Origin: Endoconidiophora laricicola
Lineage: Eukaryota; Ascomycota; Sordariomycetes; Microascales; Ceratocystidaceae
DNA length: 64,000 bases
Assembly: GCA_001640655.1 (NCBI GenBank)
Contig: LXGT01000088.1
Coordinates: forward strand, 1 to 64,000
Reading direction: 5' to 3'
A model generated the notes under the pieces. That model was not told where the DNA came from, ran no database searches, and saw only the letters and a list, made by a program, of their open reading frames with translations. Below, in pieces: positions 37,240 through 48,989 of the stretch. How positions within the stretch are numbered: the first letter of the stretch is position 1; every line of letters begins with the position of its first letter. The translations under genes and the position numbers were made by a program.

Positions 37240-40200
37240 TTACAATGACAACGCAGAAAGAGAGATGATTTGTTGAACAACACCTTCACTGGTCCACTCC
37301 GGTGCGACAAAGGACAATGTGTTGATAAGCATCTCTTTGCTAGGCAAAGTCTCCGTAGGCACAGATTCATCGTCAACTGGGTCTCTGCATTTGTCAACCA
37401 TCTTCTTAATAACACCGACAACCAAAGAAACCATATAGATAAGTGACTCATCCTTCTTCGGGATAGGGCCTCTTGTGGCATTAGGCCGAGCTTGGAGATC
37501 ATACTGAGATCCCAAGAACTGTGACAGATGCAGAAGACTAGGCGCTATCCCATTGGCTGGTGAAAGCCAAAGTCGAACAACGGGAATTTCGTAATTAGGT
37601 GCCATGCTAAGCAGGATATCAGCAGCCAGTAATCCCTGCATCAGGTAAGGTTTTCTGCATTCCACCAACGTTGCGATCATAGGTTGGCGCGCGTCTTTCG
37701 AATAATCAGGTATTGGTGATATGGCAAGGGCAAATGCGCGTGTGAGAAGTTCCAATGGGTACTGCACTGACAGGTCGGTAGAAAATATGGTGCGATAGTG
37801 TGATCTGTTAGGTTCGTCGCGTGCCAATATCTTCGCCAAAGAGTCAACAGCATGTGGCAGGTATGGATGCGCCATCGGATCGTAAGACTCAAAATATACT
37901 GCACCGTCATTTTCATCCAGCGAAGATGCGGGAGCAAACATGAGGAGAAGATGCAGCAATGTCAAGGCGTGATCTCGACTATCAATCTCCATTGAAGAGG
38001 CAGCATTCGACACGAGGATTATGCAATCCTTGAAAAAATCAAGGGTATTAGCTTCTGTGCGAAGAAACTTTCTTCTTGTTCCAATATAACGGATAAGAGA
38101 GCAGATAAGATCTATCACCGAGTCGTCCGCTAGGGACGACATACTCAACATGTCCTCGGAATGGCACGACAGGTTGCGAAGAATGCTGATGATGCAAATG
38201 ATCCGATCAACAGATCGGTGCATGACGTGCTCAATGGATCCAAATTCCGGAGTATCAAGAACCTGGAAAGATTCTTCCTTTGTCATTCGCATGAGCTCCT
38301 CATATGATGGCAGTTCAATCTCGTCAGATATTTGTTCGCTATTGTCAAGTAAAACATCCAGTTGGGTCGTCGCACACTCAATTAAAACGTCCACTAGATC
38401 ATCGCAATATTGCAGCTGCACTGTATGGAGTTGATGTACAGAGGCACTGACACTAGCAAGAGTATCAAGTGCCATACGGATCTCACCATGCATACCAGAT
38501 TCAATACTACGTGTGAGCGCAGCAATGTCAACATGGCCCAATTCCTGGACAGGTGGTACGTCGGGGCGCATTCGCTCGAGATCAAAGCCGATATTATTGA
38601 GGGTACTTAGGTTCAAGACCCCCCAGGTACCTATTTCACGACTACGTGGAATGTATTCGCCAGTGTCAGTAAGAAAATTGGGCGGTTTCTCCAACATAAC
38701 CATCCCTGGTGGAACAGTCGAAGGACCCAGGGGCGTGGCTCCCACGGTGGCATCGACATTCTGCAAGCCATGTTCAGTAGGCGTCTGGTCGACCCCACGA
38801 GATTGTGTGCTTCGAGAGTGATTTGGTATGGCTTGACCAGGTGTATGGGGTTGTTGAAAGTTGTTAGCTGCTGTCGGTAATGGCTGGGGCGTGCTTGGCT
38901 GTTTCGCAGATGTCGAGTTCGGGGTAGATGTTGTCGTAGACATCATATGGGGCGGGAGCTGATGTGACGGATGCTGCTGAGCAGGCAGTTGTTTCCCAGT
39001 CATGGTGGGAGTTCCCGGAACTCCAGTATTAGGCTGCACAGGAACTTGTTGGGAAATCTTGCGTTGATTCGCAGACCACGCCTCTTCAAACTTCAGCAGG
39101 TTCTGTTCATAAATCATCCTCAATACCTGAGGTATATTTGTCATCTGGTTCGGAGGAAATTGCAAAGCCTGTGCGATGTGAGGCCATTTGTTGGTCGCAT
39201 TCACACCTTGAAACATACCACGATTTTGTACATGTTGAAATAGTAGCAACAGACTAACAGGTCGGGATCCAATCATGGGGTTAGGATCAAGCGGCAAGTT
39301 CCTAGACGCGCAGAATCCAACGAGGTTCTTCATGAATGTATCAGGGTCCATACGTAGCATAGGACGGGGTTGGCTTCGAATCCCAGGTCCTGATTGCTGG
39401 CCATTTCCCATCGCGGGAGAATGTTGGCCAGCCTGAAGTTGAGGTTGAGCGATACGACCAGTCGTCTGCATCTGTACCTGAGCTTGAGCTTGAGTTTGAG
39501 CTTGAGTGGGTGGGATTCCCTGAGACTGCATATGCTGTTGAAATCGTGCCGGGTAAGCAGCTGCCATCTTCTGTTGGTCCATGGAGTTGCGTTGGTTATG
39601 CATGGGGGCTTGCTGGTAAAGATGTTGTCCGCCTTGAGATGGCATTGGGGCAGGTGTGGGGCCAGGTGATGGGCGCGGCTGTGAAGGTGAGGGTGCAGAA
39701 AAGTTCGGGTTATAAGAACTCTGTTGTTGTATGTTCTGCATGTAAGGGTTTGGTTGAGGAGTCCCGCTATCAGACGGAGCAGGTGATCCCTGAGAGTTGT
39801 ACTGAGGTGGTCCGGGTGAGAACGGATGAGGAGAGGCAGTTGCGACTCGTTGAGGAACACTTCCGGGTCGCAGAGATTGATGTGACATCATTGGCGACGG
39901 AGTGGCATTAGCAGAGCCATTATGTACGAGATGAGGATATTGCGATGTTTGCGCCGTAGGATTCTGCGGTTGGGAGGCTGGTGAAAAGGCGCCATTAAAA
40001 TTTTGTTGCGGTGTCTCGGAGCGCGTCGTAGGTAGCATTCCCGGATTAGGACGGGGTGATCCGGCAAGACTATCATCACGGGGACGCGGTCTTTTCGATG
40101 GTACAACAGGATTGGTCTGATAAGCGGACGGTTGAAACGCAGACGGAGACGCGTTACGCATCGCGCCAGAGCCGTTTTGCATACCCATCATATGTTGGGG

Positions 40201-40359
40201 TTGACTAGAAAACTGGCCGGATTGGTTGAACTGGTTTTGGTTTCCGATGAACGCAGATGGGTCTATCATAGCTCCGGTTGATGCGGCAACCGATGGATCG
40301 GTCATGAGGGTGAAGCCGTTTCCATTGTGATTGGGAGGCTCATTCATCCAAGCGCTCAT
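37240..40359 (-). CDS. SWI1: Swi1-type ARID subunit of the SWI/SNF chromatin remodeller
   Basis: A single exon encodes 1,039 residues. The first 335 residues are low-complexity (Gln, Pro, Ser, Asn, Met), with SKRPRPRDDSLAGSPR (88-103) resembling a nuclear localisation signal and an Ala/Gln repeat near 285-297. The ARID DNA-binding domain spans about 336-428 (DPDTFMKNLVGFCASRNLPL..LLLFQHVQNRGMFQGV..KWPHIAQAL..LRMIYEQNLLKFEEAW). After a second linker, the helical Swi1 C-terminal domain runs from about 600 to the end (REIGTWGVLNLSTLNNIG, RNLSCHSEDMLSMSSL). Swi1 is the ARID subunit that helps target SWI/SNF and activates transcription. The start is the first ATG. Q-rich Swi1 forms the [SWI+] prion in yeast; whether this one aggregates is unknown. 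Confidence 0.92.
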   Translation of the reverse strand: MSAWMNEPPNHNGNGFTLMTDPSVAASTGAMIDPSAFIGNQNQFNQSGQFSSQPQHMMGMQNGSGAMRNASPSAFQPSAYQTNPVVPSKRPRPRDDSLAGSPRPNPGMLPTTRSETPQQNFNGAFSPASQPQNPTAQTSQYPHLVHNGSANATPSPMMSHQSLRPGSVPQRVATASPHPFSPGPPQYNSQGSPAPSDSGTPQPNPYMQNIQQQSSYNPNFSAPSPSQPRPSPGPTPAPMPSQGGQHLYQQAPMHNQRNSMDQQKMAAAYPARFQQHMQSQGIPPTQAQTQAQAQVQMQTTGRIAQPQLQAGQHSPAMGNGQQSGPGIRSQPRPMLRMDPDTFMKNLVGFCASRNLPLDPNPMIGSRPVSLLLLFQHVQNRGMFQGVNATNKWPHIAQALQFPPNQMTNIPQVLRMIYEQNLLKFEEAWSANQRKISQQVPVQPNTGVPGTPTMTGKQLPAQQHPSHQLPPHMMSTTTSTPNSTSAKQPSTPQPLPTAANNFQQPHTPGQAIPNHSRSTQSRGVDQTPTEHGLQNVDATVGATPLGPSTVPPGMVMLEKPPNFLTDTGEYIPRSREIGTWGVLNLSTLNNIGFDLERMRPDVPPVQELGHVDIAALTRSIESGMHGEIRMALDTLASVSASVHQLHTVQLQYCDDLVDVLIECATTQLDVLLDNSEQISDEIELPSYEELMRMTKEESFQVLDTPEFGSIEHVMHRSVDRIICIISILRNLSCHSEDMLSMSSLADDSVIDLICSLIRYIGTRRKFLRTEANTLDFFKDCIILVSNAASSMEIDSRDHALTLLHLLLMFAPASSLDENDGAVYFESYDPMAHPYLPHAVDSLAKILARDEPNRSHYRTIFSTDLSVQYPLELLTRAFALAISPIPDYSKDARQPMIATLVECRKPYLMQGLLAADILLSMAPNYEIPVVRLWLSPANGIAPSLLHLSQFLGSQYDLQARPNATRGPIPKKDESLIYMVSLVVGVIKKMVDKCRDPVDDESVPTETLPSKEMLINTLSFVAPEWTSEGVVQQIISLSALSL

Positions 40360-41894
40360 TTCTGCTAAATTTCACAGAGACCCATCCGTAGACTAGTTGG
40401 TGAATAATGAAAGATTAGACCGAACAGCGATGATACGATACGGGTTACAGATAGATGGCAAGACACGCGAAAACACTCTAAAAGAGAAATCCACGATGTG
40501 ACTATTAGGCGTTAAGCTGGTGTCGCACTAATGTTCTAGTCAGTGCAATTGACTATGGGTGCAAGCTATCGCGAGCGATGAGCGAATGTCGCGTCGCAAC
40601 CCGATAATTTAGTTGATAGATGGCCTCTGGAGCGACTTTGAGAAACTATAACCAGTTGTCGACGTTGGGAATCGGGAATCCGGCTGTGGAAGCGCAATAG
40701 TTGACAGATTAATATAAAAGAATTTGAGAAATTTTAGGACGATGGTCCAGCAAAAATAAAGGGTATGGTGATAAAATATAGTTGCTCGATTGCTTGACGG
40801 GGTTCAGGTGTTGGATGCTGAACGATTGTTGCTGATCGATTGGTTCTACAATTATGCTTTGTCCATCGCGGGATGAAGAATATCGTCAAAACTGTGAAAT
40901 AATACCGAGTGCTTATTTGAAGTGTTGGCAGGAACGTCGTGTCTAGTTTTCTAGTAATACTGTTTGTTGGCAGTAAACAAGAGAGCAGATGAAACAGAAC
41001 CGGATCCAGTGAACTACAGGGAGAAATCAGAAAGAGGCGAAGCACGGTCATCAAGGTTTTGCTGCTTTGATATTCTCGTTACGCTAATCTTCTGAACGCT
41101 TCCCAGTCGCGTCATTTAGAAGCGCCACAACATTTCGTGTGATGTGGCGTTCTTAATGTAGAGACGTGGCACGAAGAAGCCCATTCATTTATTTGCCAAT
41201 ATAGTCAATATTATGGAAAAAGCTCATGATATTCTATCGATATACTATATGATCTCTTCACAATGTCTCTATATTCTCTACGACTTGTCTCTACTTTGAC
41301 ACTACTATTACATTTATTAACCCTTTCATTATAACAGTATGCCGAAGTGGTAACTTTACATGTAACTCTGAGAAAGATGTATAATAGTACTAGAGTATTT
41401 CGATAACAACAGTGGGCACAATAGTAGGGTTACATGCACATAAAAGGGTTATCATAGTTATTCTCGGTGAGGCTCACTAACAGGAGGAGAATTCAGGCAT
41501 AAGAGCATCAAATGTCTAGCACTACAAGTAGCGTCCAATAATATCACAATCTGAAGTAGTTCATGATTATCTGAAGCTTTTGTTTAAATTCTCATTTATC
41601 TTTACTGTGTAAGTGAACCTTGCCTACTTCATATCTTTACATCATGGGCAAGACAAAATGTGAGAAAACACAACTTTTTTTTTTTTTTTTTAAATGTGTT
41701 CAATGTTTTATAGTCAATCCATCAAGTTTTATCTAATAGATCATGTATTAAATTAATAGTTTTTGTTTGCGTAGACGGCGGTGCTGCTAGAACAATAATT
41801 CATTTTTTCTAACTTTCCGATGAGATAATGTCGTGTATATAACCGAATATGAGTTGATTAACTTGTAGACACCATTCTTTCCATCGAAAAATGT
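40360..41894. other. SWI1 promoter and leader, then gene-free DNA
   Basis: The first 700 bases upstream of SWI1 probably hold a long leader and promoter. The remainder is AT-rich, with a poly-T run at about 41673-41692. The ORF at 40734-41054 is likely chance. Confidence 0.45.
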
Positions 41895-43270
41895 ATGCAT
41901 CGAATTCCGTCTACTTTAAAAGTAGCAATGTGCCAGTCAACGCTTAAAGGATGGGCAGCTATGCCTGATGGTAAGGCCAACCTGCCTAGGTCACAATCAA
42001 CTGACAGACTCAGTAGAGTTCGTAAAAGAGCTCGAATTCTGCGTGAGGAATCCGATATCAGCAACAGAGAATCACGACCGAAGCCACGCAAGAAATTTCT
42101 CCAGAAAAGCCAGACTGATCACGCAAATTCCGATATTTATAGTCAAGAAACGACTGGATTATGGCTGGCGATGGCTGAACTAAAAGATGCAACCTCACCG
42201 GGAACCATGGAGGATTGGTCTATTGACAAGTTTCAAAAGTATCAAAGGCTATCTATACCATATAAAGGTATGCTAAAGAAAAAAAAAGTCTATGATATAA
42301 AGTAATATGCTCTAATCATTGCTAATATATGTTCGCACTGAATATAGATAGTAGCGGCCATAACACCAGTCTGGTACCCAGTCTCTGACAATGTTAACGT
42401 ATAATTATATATTAATGGATGAAACAATGTAGGCATGATATCAGCTATGAAAAAAGGCGACATTGTCCTGTGGTATGACTTTACCCTAAATGGGTTTACC
42501 GGTGTGCTAGAAGTAACACAAGATAGTGATGGTAATATATCGCCCAGAAAGAAGCTACCCCATTTTGAGCTCAAACTGACCTACACGATGCAGCTATCGA
42601 TCCTCAAGATGTCCAAAAGACCAGAAAAAAAACGGCGGCATCGAAACGGAACGCTCGTATGAAAACCGGAGCGCTGAGATGTTACCTGCAATGGCGTGCT
42701 ACCTTTTCGCGACCTGTTAGAACTCAAGATTTCGCTACAGTTGCTATGTTTAACACCACGATACGGAACAAAACCGAGATAACTTCTCAAGTCTTCACGA
42801 TAGCTGACTATGAAGCTAATATGCGCCAGCGCTATGCAAGAAGAGAGAAAACTCGACATTACAAAACAAGCGGCGCTTCGTATGACCCGAAACATACTCG
42901 GTATCTAAGCCAACAGACTCGACAACGCACGATAGATCGCTTTTCTGACTACGACTATATTGAATCCAGTCTACTAACGGAAAGTCGCGAAGATGGTACC
43001 GTCGTTACTTCTATGAAAGATATTAAAAGTCTTTACACTCCTCTGTTTGGATGGTACCATGCATCAAAATGGAAGGCGTTGGTGCCTTTGAGCTATGGTG
43101 AGGCAGATGCCATACTATCAGTCGCTGACATCCAAGCGATGAGCTTGCATTTGTGGAAGCCAGGATTTAATTCCTTTGAGCAAGCTTTGAAGGATGCCAC
43201 CGGCCGAGTTCGAGGCGGGAAGGCTGATTCTTCACATGTACCTGTGCTTCGCTCAGCCGCATTGTGGTAA
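41895..43270 (+). CDS. unrecognised basic protein, three exons
   Basis: I do not recognise this protein. Exons 41895-42267, 42433-42531 and 42594-43270 join to an open frame of 382 residues. The first intron (165 nt) has a GTATGC donor and GTAG acceptor. The second (62 nt) has a CTGAC branch-like site 19 nt before CAG. Both junctions keep the frame, which individually fails at each boundary; this is the main evidence that it is real. The product is rich in Lys, Arg and Ser in the first 100 residues (RVRKRARILREESD) and around 160-190 (KTRKKTAASKRNARMK), suggesting a nuclear or nucleic-acid-binding protein. No domain or membrane segment is seen. The start is the first in-frame ATG and is uncertain. 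A decayed mobile-element gene is an alternative. Confidence 0.5.
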
Positions 43271-43507
43271 GCTAGCCATGTTGCTAGATTGAGCCAATTT
43301 AGAAACGGCTTCACGTAACAAAGCAATGTAATCTTCTTGAGTATGTACACGCATATAAGCTGGCTAGTAGAACTCCATACACATAAATTTCTCATTATTT
43401 GATTGCAACTTTTATTGGAGTCATGGCGATATTTTTCTCGTGCAGAAAAAATATAGTGTATTTGTACAGGTAATTATGATTGTAGATCTGATATATCTGT
43501 GAGCAAA

Positions 43508-44764
43508 TTAAACTAGAAGCTCCTTTAGATGCTTCAAGACCTTGAAGATATCCTCGTCTAGGCCATCTATTTCCAACAGGCCATCTAACCATAAGGTTGC
43601 TTTTCGACAGAATTCTCGCTTGTCATTTGTTTGATTGATGGCATTGATAAATATGGGTACGGATACCTTGAGGCCACGGGGAAATTCCGCAGTGAAGGGC
43701 GAGATGCCAGCGGTAGATCGGCGAATATGACACATGAGAGTGACGGGGTGCTGAGGGAAGGTGGAATCTAATGTATCTTGGACAGCCTGTACCAGACGAT
43801 CATGAACAGGGAGACTGCGAAATGTTGAAAATATATTGAAGAAAAGTTCAGCAGCATCGACACCCCAGAATTTTTGAGACTTCGCAACATTGAAAATTGC
43901 GAGGGGAAGAGCACCATCTAAGGCAGGATTTGACGTATCCTGGCTTGACTTGAGATCTGTGGCGGTAGTTGAGGAATTACTAACAATTTCACGGACGAAT
44001 TTATCCTCGTTGTCGCTATCAGAATCAGAGTCACCGCCTATGCTGATCTGGTCGTCGATATCGACCTGTTCCGCAGATATAGCCTGTATAGAGGTTGTCG
44101 GCTTGTCATGTTTATTTTTAGAGACTTTGGATAGCCATTGCATTTCGCAGCGGGCATACTCAGCCCATACGGTTCCATCCTGTATACAGAATCGACAGCC
44201 ACGCATAAAAAACCGACGGGCAGAAGCCATATCCCCATGGCTGGCCATTTTTCGCGCAGCCATGATCCATAGACCTGAATCTGTAGGACGCATTCTTAGT
44301 GCGCGGGTGACAGTGACACGCCAACGCTTGGTAGCTTTGATAGACGCAGCATAGTCAAGATAGGAAACCCACAGTTCTCTGCTACCGGGGTGGCGGCCTA
44401 CTCCACGGTCGTATATTGAAAGAAGCTTGACCTGTGCAGTGTGTGCCGAGGCAAGGTTCCGAATTTTAAGGCGCTGGCAACGTATTGAACGTAGAGAGTC
44501 GAGTGTTTTCTCCCACGAAGCATATTCGAGATAGTCGGATGATTTATTGCCTGGTGCTAGCACACGGTGTTCGAAATCACTTCGCTTCTGTACAATAGTA
44601 CGTATTTCGTCCTGAAGTTGAGTTGCGAGTGTTAAAGACTGAGATTAGGAAGTGTTTGAAAACTAGTGACATACCTTTGTGAAAATTTCTTTCTCTTCCC
44701 ATTCACGCAACTGGGGAACCGCCTTTTCAAGAAAGAATCTTGCTTTTTCTGAAACGCCGGCCAT
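43508..44764 (-). CDS. UTP6: Utp6, U3 snoRNP / small-subunit processome protein
   Basis: Exons 44764-44675 and 44611-43508 give 397 residues. Utp6 is part of the UTP-B module of the small-subunit processome and is needed for 18S rRNA maturation in the nucleolus. The N-terminal signature is clear: EKAVPQLREWEEKEIFTKDE followed by IRTIVQKRSDFEHRVLAPG, the second part appearing only after the intron is spliced. HAT (half-a-TPR) repeats follow (SSDYLEYASWEKTL, SRELWVSYLDYA, DSGLWIMAARKMASHGDMASARRFFMRGCRFC, VWAEYARCEM). An acidic, Ser/Asp-rich linker lies around residues 205-235. The 63-nt intron has GTATGT and TTCAG signals and is phase 0. It is divergent from CWH43. Confidence 0.92.
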
Positions 44765-45592
44765 GGTTGTGGTTGTGAGCTCAATCAACTGAAGAATGGG
44801 ACGGCTAAAATATTGTTGTATAGCGTAATGTATGGAAGGAAAAAAAAGTTTTTGCAAGGCTGAATTGCTGTTTTCTTCCGATAACAATGTGGGGCAAAAT
44901 CTTCTCAGCCTTGCTTGATGGAAGACTTGTTTATTGGTTACGTACCAATGTTCAAGGACATAGATAAATACTAATAAGTGAGTGATTGGCAATCTAAATA
45001 GTTGAGACTCTACTACGGAATGATTGGCGGAAGCTATTTTTAGGTGTATTTACTAGTAAATTATTGAGATATGTTTGGTGGTTGTGACTGCTAGTCACAG
45101 TAATTTAGTTATGTGTGTCCATCCAATTCCTTCCTTGGCTCGAGACGAGACCCGGAAATTGAAGCTGTAAAGACGACGTGTCTGGTTAACCCAGCCAAAT
45201 AAACACCTTATTTTTAGTACATACTAAGCTTCCTTGCCTTTCAACTTTCGATTATCCTGTTCCATATATGATTTGCACAGTCTCGCGTCTACGGAGTAAT
45301 AGTCATTAATATCACGCCGACTGAGTTGTGTTGCTTCCGCCTGTTCCACTCTGCCCTCGTTTTGTAGCTTCAAGGGGTAGAGTACCACTGTTAGCTTTTA
45401 TTTCAACTAGCCAAGTATTTCGTACAGTTTTTGTTTGTTCCCCGATATTTTGCTCAAACCTATATTTTTTCCTATTGTGGTGATCGCCACGCTTGCTGAC
45501 TACCTTCAACGTCATATATACCGACATGCTCTATATTGCCACACCCTGAATACTTCCGGCATTGATTACTTATTATCTCCTATCCGCCCATC
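44765..45592. promoter_or_regulatory. shared divergent promoter of UTP6 and CWH43
   Basis: About 830 bases separate the two start codons. No specific motif was recognised. Confidence 0.4.
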
Positions 45593-48500
45593 ATGGCGCC
45601 ATATAAGGACAAAGATGACGGCATCTTGCTGTCATTCAATGGCAGTTTGGTTTCCCATTCGCACACGCTTATGGCATACAGTCAGTATTGTACTTTGACA
45701 GTATCACAACTGAGCACCGACTTGATGTTAACTCTTGCATAGCTGCATTTCTTAGTGCTCTTGCTGTTGGAATCTCACTACACTACCATAAGATTGTCCA
45801 AAATGAATGGTTCGGGTATCCTGACGAGTGGTTCCCGTCTGTGTCTGCTACGATCGGAGACCGCTACCCGGAGCGGTCTTTCTTTATGCTTTTTATCGCC
45901 TTGACTTCTGGTACGCACCTCGATAGTTGCACACGAACTGTGTCCCCGTGGACATGATACCAAAAAGAGCTACCACTTCATTTATGGTCAAAAAGACCCG
46001 AAACTTGGCACATACTCACGAATTTGTTTGTTCTAGGTCCCCGATTCGCTCTCGTTGGCCTGATGTATCTCACCACCCGCAAAAATGGACCAACCCTCGC
46101 CAAAATCACTGCTTTCATGGGAATCTTCCGCACCCTTACTTGCGGCGGCTGGACTTACGTTACCTCGACTGATGACCATGATTGGCACGATATTTTCATG
46201 ATTTCATACCTTGTGGCAACCCTGCCATGGACACTCGGCTGTATCGCCTTGACAAACCCAGGATCGTTGGCCCTCAAATATCGCAAGCTCGCTGCCTCAT
46301 GCTTCTTTGGTGCCCTATTCCCCATGGTGTACTTTTTCATAAAACACAAGGTCGATCATATTGCTGGAGGTATCTATAACTCAATCCATAAAATCTGTTT
46401 CGTGTCATACCATACTAACTTTACTTCACGCAGCGTATACTACGTACGCCTTTTTCGAGTGGTCTTTAGTTCTATCTGACTTGGCTTTCGATGCTGTAAC
46501 AGCATTTGACTTCCAAAAATTTGATATTATAATTAAGGACAACAGAGGACAAAACCTAGGGTATGTGCGTCAATATGTGTAGCATGAATATTCAAATTTA
46601 GTGACGTCAATATAGAGTATGCTATACAAGCGTCATTTCTATTTCTAACCTAATGAGCTTCATATAGTGCTAAGGAAGCTGCCCTTCTTGCAGAGACCGA
46701 ATAGTACGTATTGCCTAATTTAACTACGATGAATAATTATTAGATTTTAACTTGTGTTTTCTATTGCGTCATATAGTAAGGAAAAGTCCATTATCGGATT
46801 TCTTAGCCCCGAGTTCAGTTGGTTCGGTCTGATAGATACAATCTTGGATGTTTATCATGGATTTGTCTTCTGGTCTATCTTGACAAGTCTTGGCCTCGTT
46901 GTGTGGTGTAAGTATAAACTCCAGAGTTCTCAGTTTTTGATCCTGTCAATGTAAGATGAACTAACCACTTGTAGACTTTCCCTTATGGTATATGGGAATA
47001 TCTGGCTACGAAGCTCTGATAATGACCACATTAGCACCGTTCATCTTCGTTATCAAGCCTGTCCGGTCTTTAGTCGTCAACTACCAAATTTTATTCCACC
47101 TTCTGTCGCTGGTAGGTGTTGCCGCCTATCTTGTTCCCAAACCTACCGATCGTCTCTTCACGGTAGGGGCCGGTGTATTCTTCAGTGTATTGGCCTGGAC
47201 TGGATCCTTTATCGCCGAATCAGGACACGATGCTCGGCTTGAGGGAAAGATCATCAGCTTTATCCTTGGTCTCGCGCTATCGTCTACGGCCAAATACGCG
47301 TGGCTCACTAACAACCCAATCTGGCCTATAATGCATGAGGCAAATGGCGGCCTCAACGCTGTAGGTCTTGGAATTGGTATCCTGTCCGCCTTACGGTTTA
47401 GTCGCCGCCCAGTATTGACTAGTGCTGGAGTTTCACCCATTAAAAAAGCTGGTTGGTTTTCTTCTTGGCTATCCGCTATGTCTGTCGGTGGCATAATGTT
47501 TGCTCTGCATTCGCTACTGAGCGATACATCTACTATGATTCTATGGGTATGGGAAGGGTACCCATATCGTGGCCCCGAGGCCTCGATTCATGGCTATCTT
47601 ACTCTGCTAGCCATGACTTCTGGTCTTTTGAGTGGAATGTATAAACCCGGTTTACTTGCTAGCTGGTCTGTATATGGATTAGGTTGTGTCGGCGCTGCTT
47701 TTCTAACTCAATACCACCACTGGACTGGCTATGCTGGTGCATTGATTTCGGCATTCTATATCTCTGGTGTCTCCTACCCGATATTAGCGTCTGCCTCGAA
47801 GAAAAGTGCAGCTATGGTCTTCGGTATGGGCTACCTGATATACAATTTCATGGTTCTCTTCCATGTATGGGTCGTTGCGTATGCCTTTGTTCCTGGGGGT
47901 CCTTTTGTTCGTGAGCGTACTGACTGGGTCATGATCTGTATGATGATTCAGATTGGATGTGGTGTGCTTGACATCAACATTTCATCCAAGAGTGGCAAGA
48001 GAACTAGACCCGCAAAGCTTCTAGCTGCTGCGCAAGGTGTGCAGCGCAAGTCACTGACCTTGGCTGCGGCCTTGATCAACGTCTTGTTCTTAGTCGCCGC
48101 CTTTTTCCGCTTCCCTACCAACGACTATGCACCGTACCACGCTGATGCTAAGGTTTTAACTGCTGGAATATGGACTATACATTTCTCTCTCGATAACGAT
48201 ATGTGGTCCTCCGAAAAGCGCATGGCGGCATTACTTCGTGAGATGGAAGTTGATGTTGTTGGTCTCTTGGAATCAGACGAACAGCGTATCATCATGGGCA
48301 ATCGCGACAGCACACAACAGTTAGCGCATGAACTTGGCATGTATGTCGACTATGGACCGGGTCCGAATAAGCATACATGGGGCGCTGCTCTGTTATCCAA
48401 ATTCCCTATCCTTAACTCTACTCACCATCTTCTGCCGTCTCCTGTAGGTGAATTGGCTCCCGCAATTCATGCTACATTGGATGTATATGGAGAACTGGTT

Positions 48501-48989
48501 GACGTCTTTGTGTTCCACTCTGGCCAAGAAGAAGACCCCGAAGATCGCCGTTTGCAATCAGAGTATCTGGCTAAATTGATGGGCTCAACGGATCGCCCAG
48601 CATTCCTACTCAGCTATCTCGTCACACGCCCACTAGAAGGAAATTACAACACGTATGTCAGCGAGACCTCGGGAATGCATGACGTTGACCCGTCTGACTG
48701 GGATCGGTGGTGTGAATATATTCTATACAAGGGCCTAAGAAGAATCGGCTACGCTCGTGTTAGTCGTAGCACCATTACCGATACGGAACTTCAGACTGCC
48801 AAGTTTGTGTTGCCAGAGAATGCTGACGAAAAGGCACTGCTAAACGCTATTGGGGATGACATCAGAAACCAGCGAGTTGACGAAGAACACATACCCGAAG
48901 GTTGGAGATATCCTGCCATGTTCCGTGGTGATGGTGTTAGAGGCCATCGATACCATGTATTCGATGAGCCTCGCTACTACAACTTCTAA
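45593..48989 (+). CDS. CWH43: Cwh43, GPI-anchor lipid remodelling protein
   Basis: Seven exons (45593-45680, 45743-45910, 46037-46369, 46434-46560, 46668-46703, 46777-46907, 46975-48989) encode 965 residues, close to yeast Cwh43 (953). In yeast, Cwh43 swaps the diacylglycerol of GPI anchors for ceramide in the ER. The N-terminal third is the Frag1/PGAP2-like membrane domain (HYHKIVQNEWFGYPDEWFPSV, ATIGDRYPERSFFML). A second multi-helix PGAP2IP-like domain starts at exon 6-7 (YFPLWYMGISGYEALIMTTL). The C-terminal 270 residues are the endonuclease/exonuclease/phosphatase-like domain (VDVVGLLESDE, DYGPGPNKHTWGAALLSKFP, DVFVFHSGQEED, SETSGMHDVDPSDWDRWCEY). All six introns are in phase and short (62-126 nt). 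Exon 5 is a 36-nt microexon. The start is the first ATG giving this N-terminus. Confidence 0.93.

Noticed and set aside
40571..40578. GCGATGAG (PAC-like motif) upstream of SWI1
   Set aside because: PAC marks rRNA-processing genes in yeasts. SWI1 is not one, and a single 8-mer is weak evidence.
42532..42569. A 38-nt intron in the unrecognised gene
   Set aside because: It is in phase but very short and lacks a branch site. The 62-nt alternative ending at 42593 is also in phase and has CTGAC before the acceptor.
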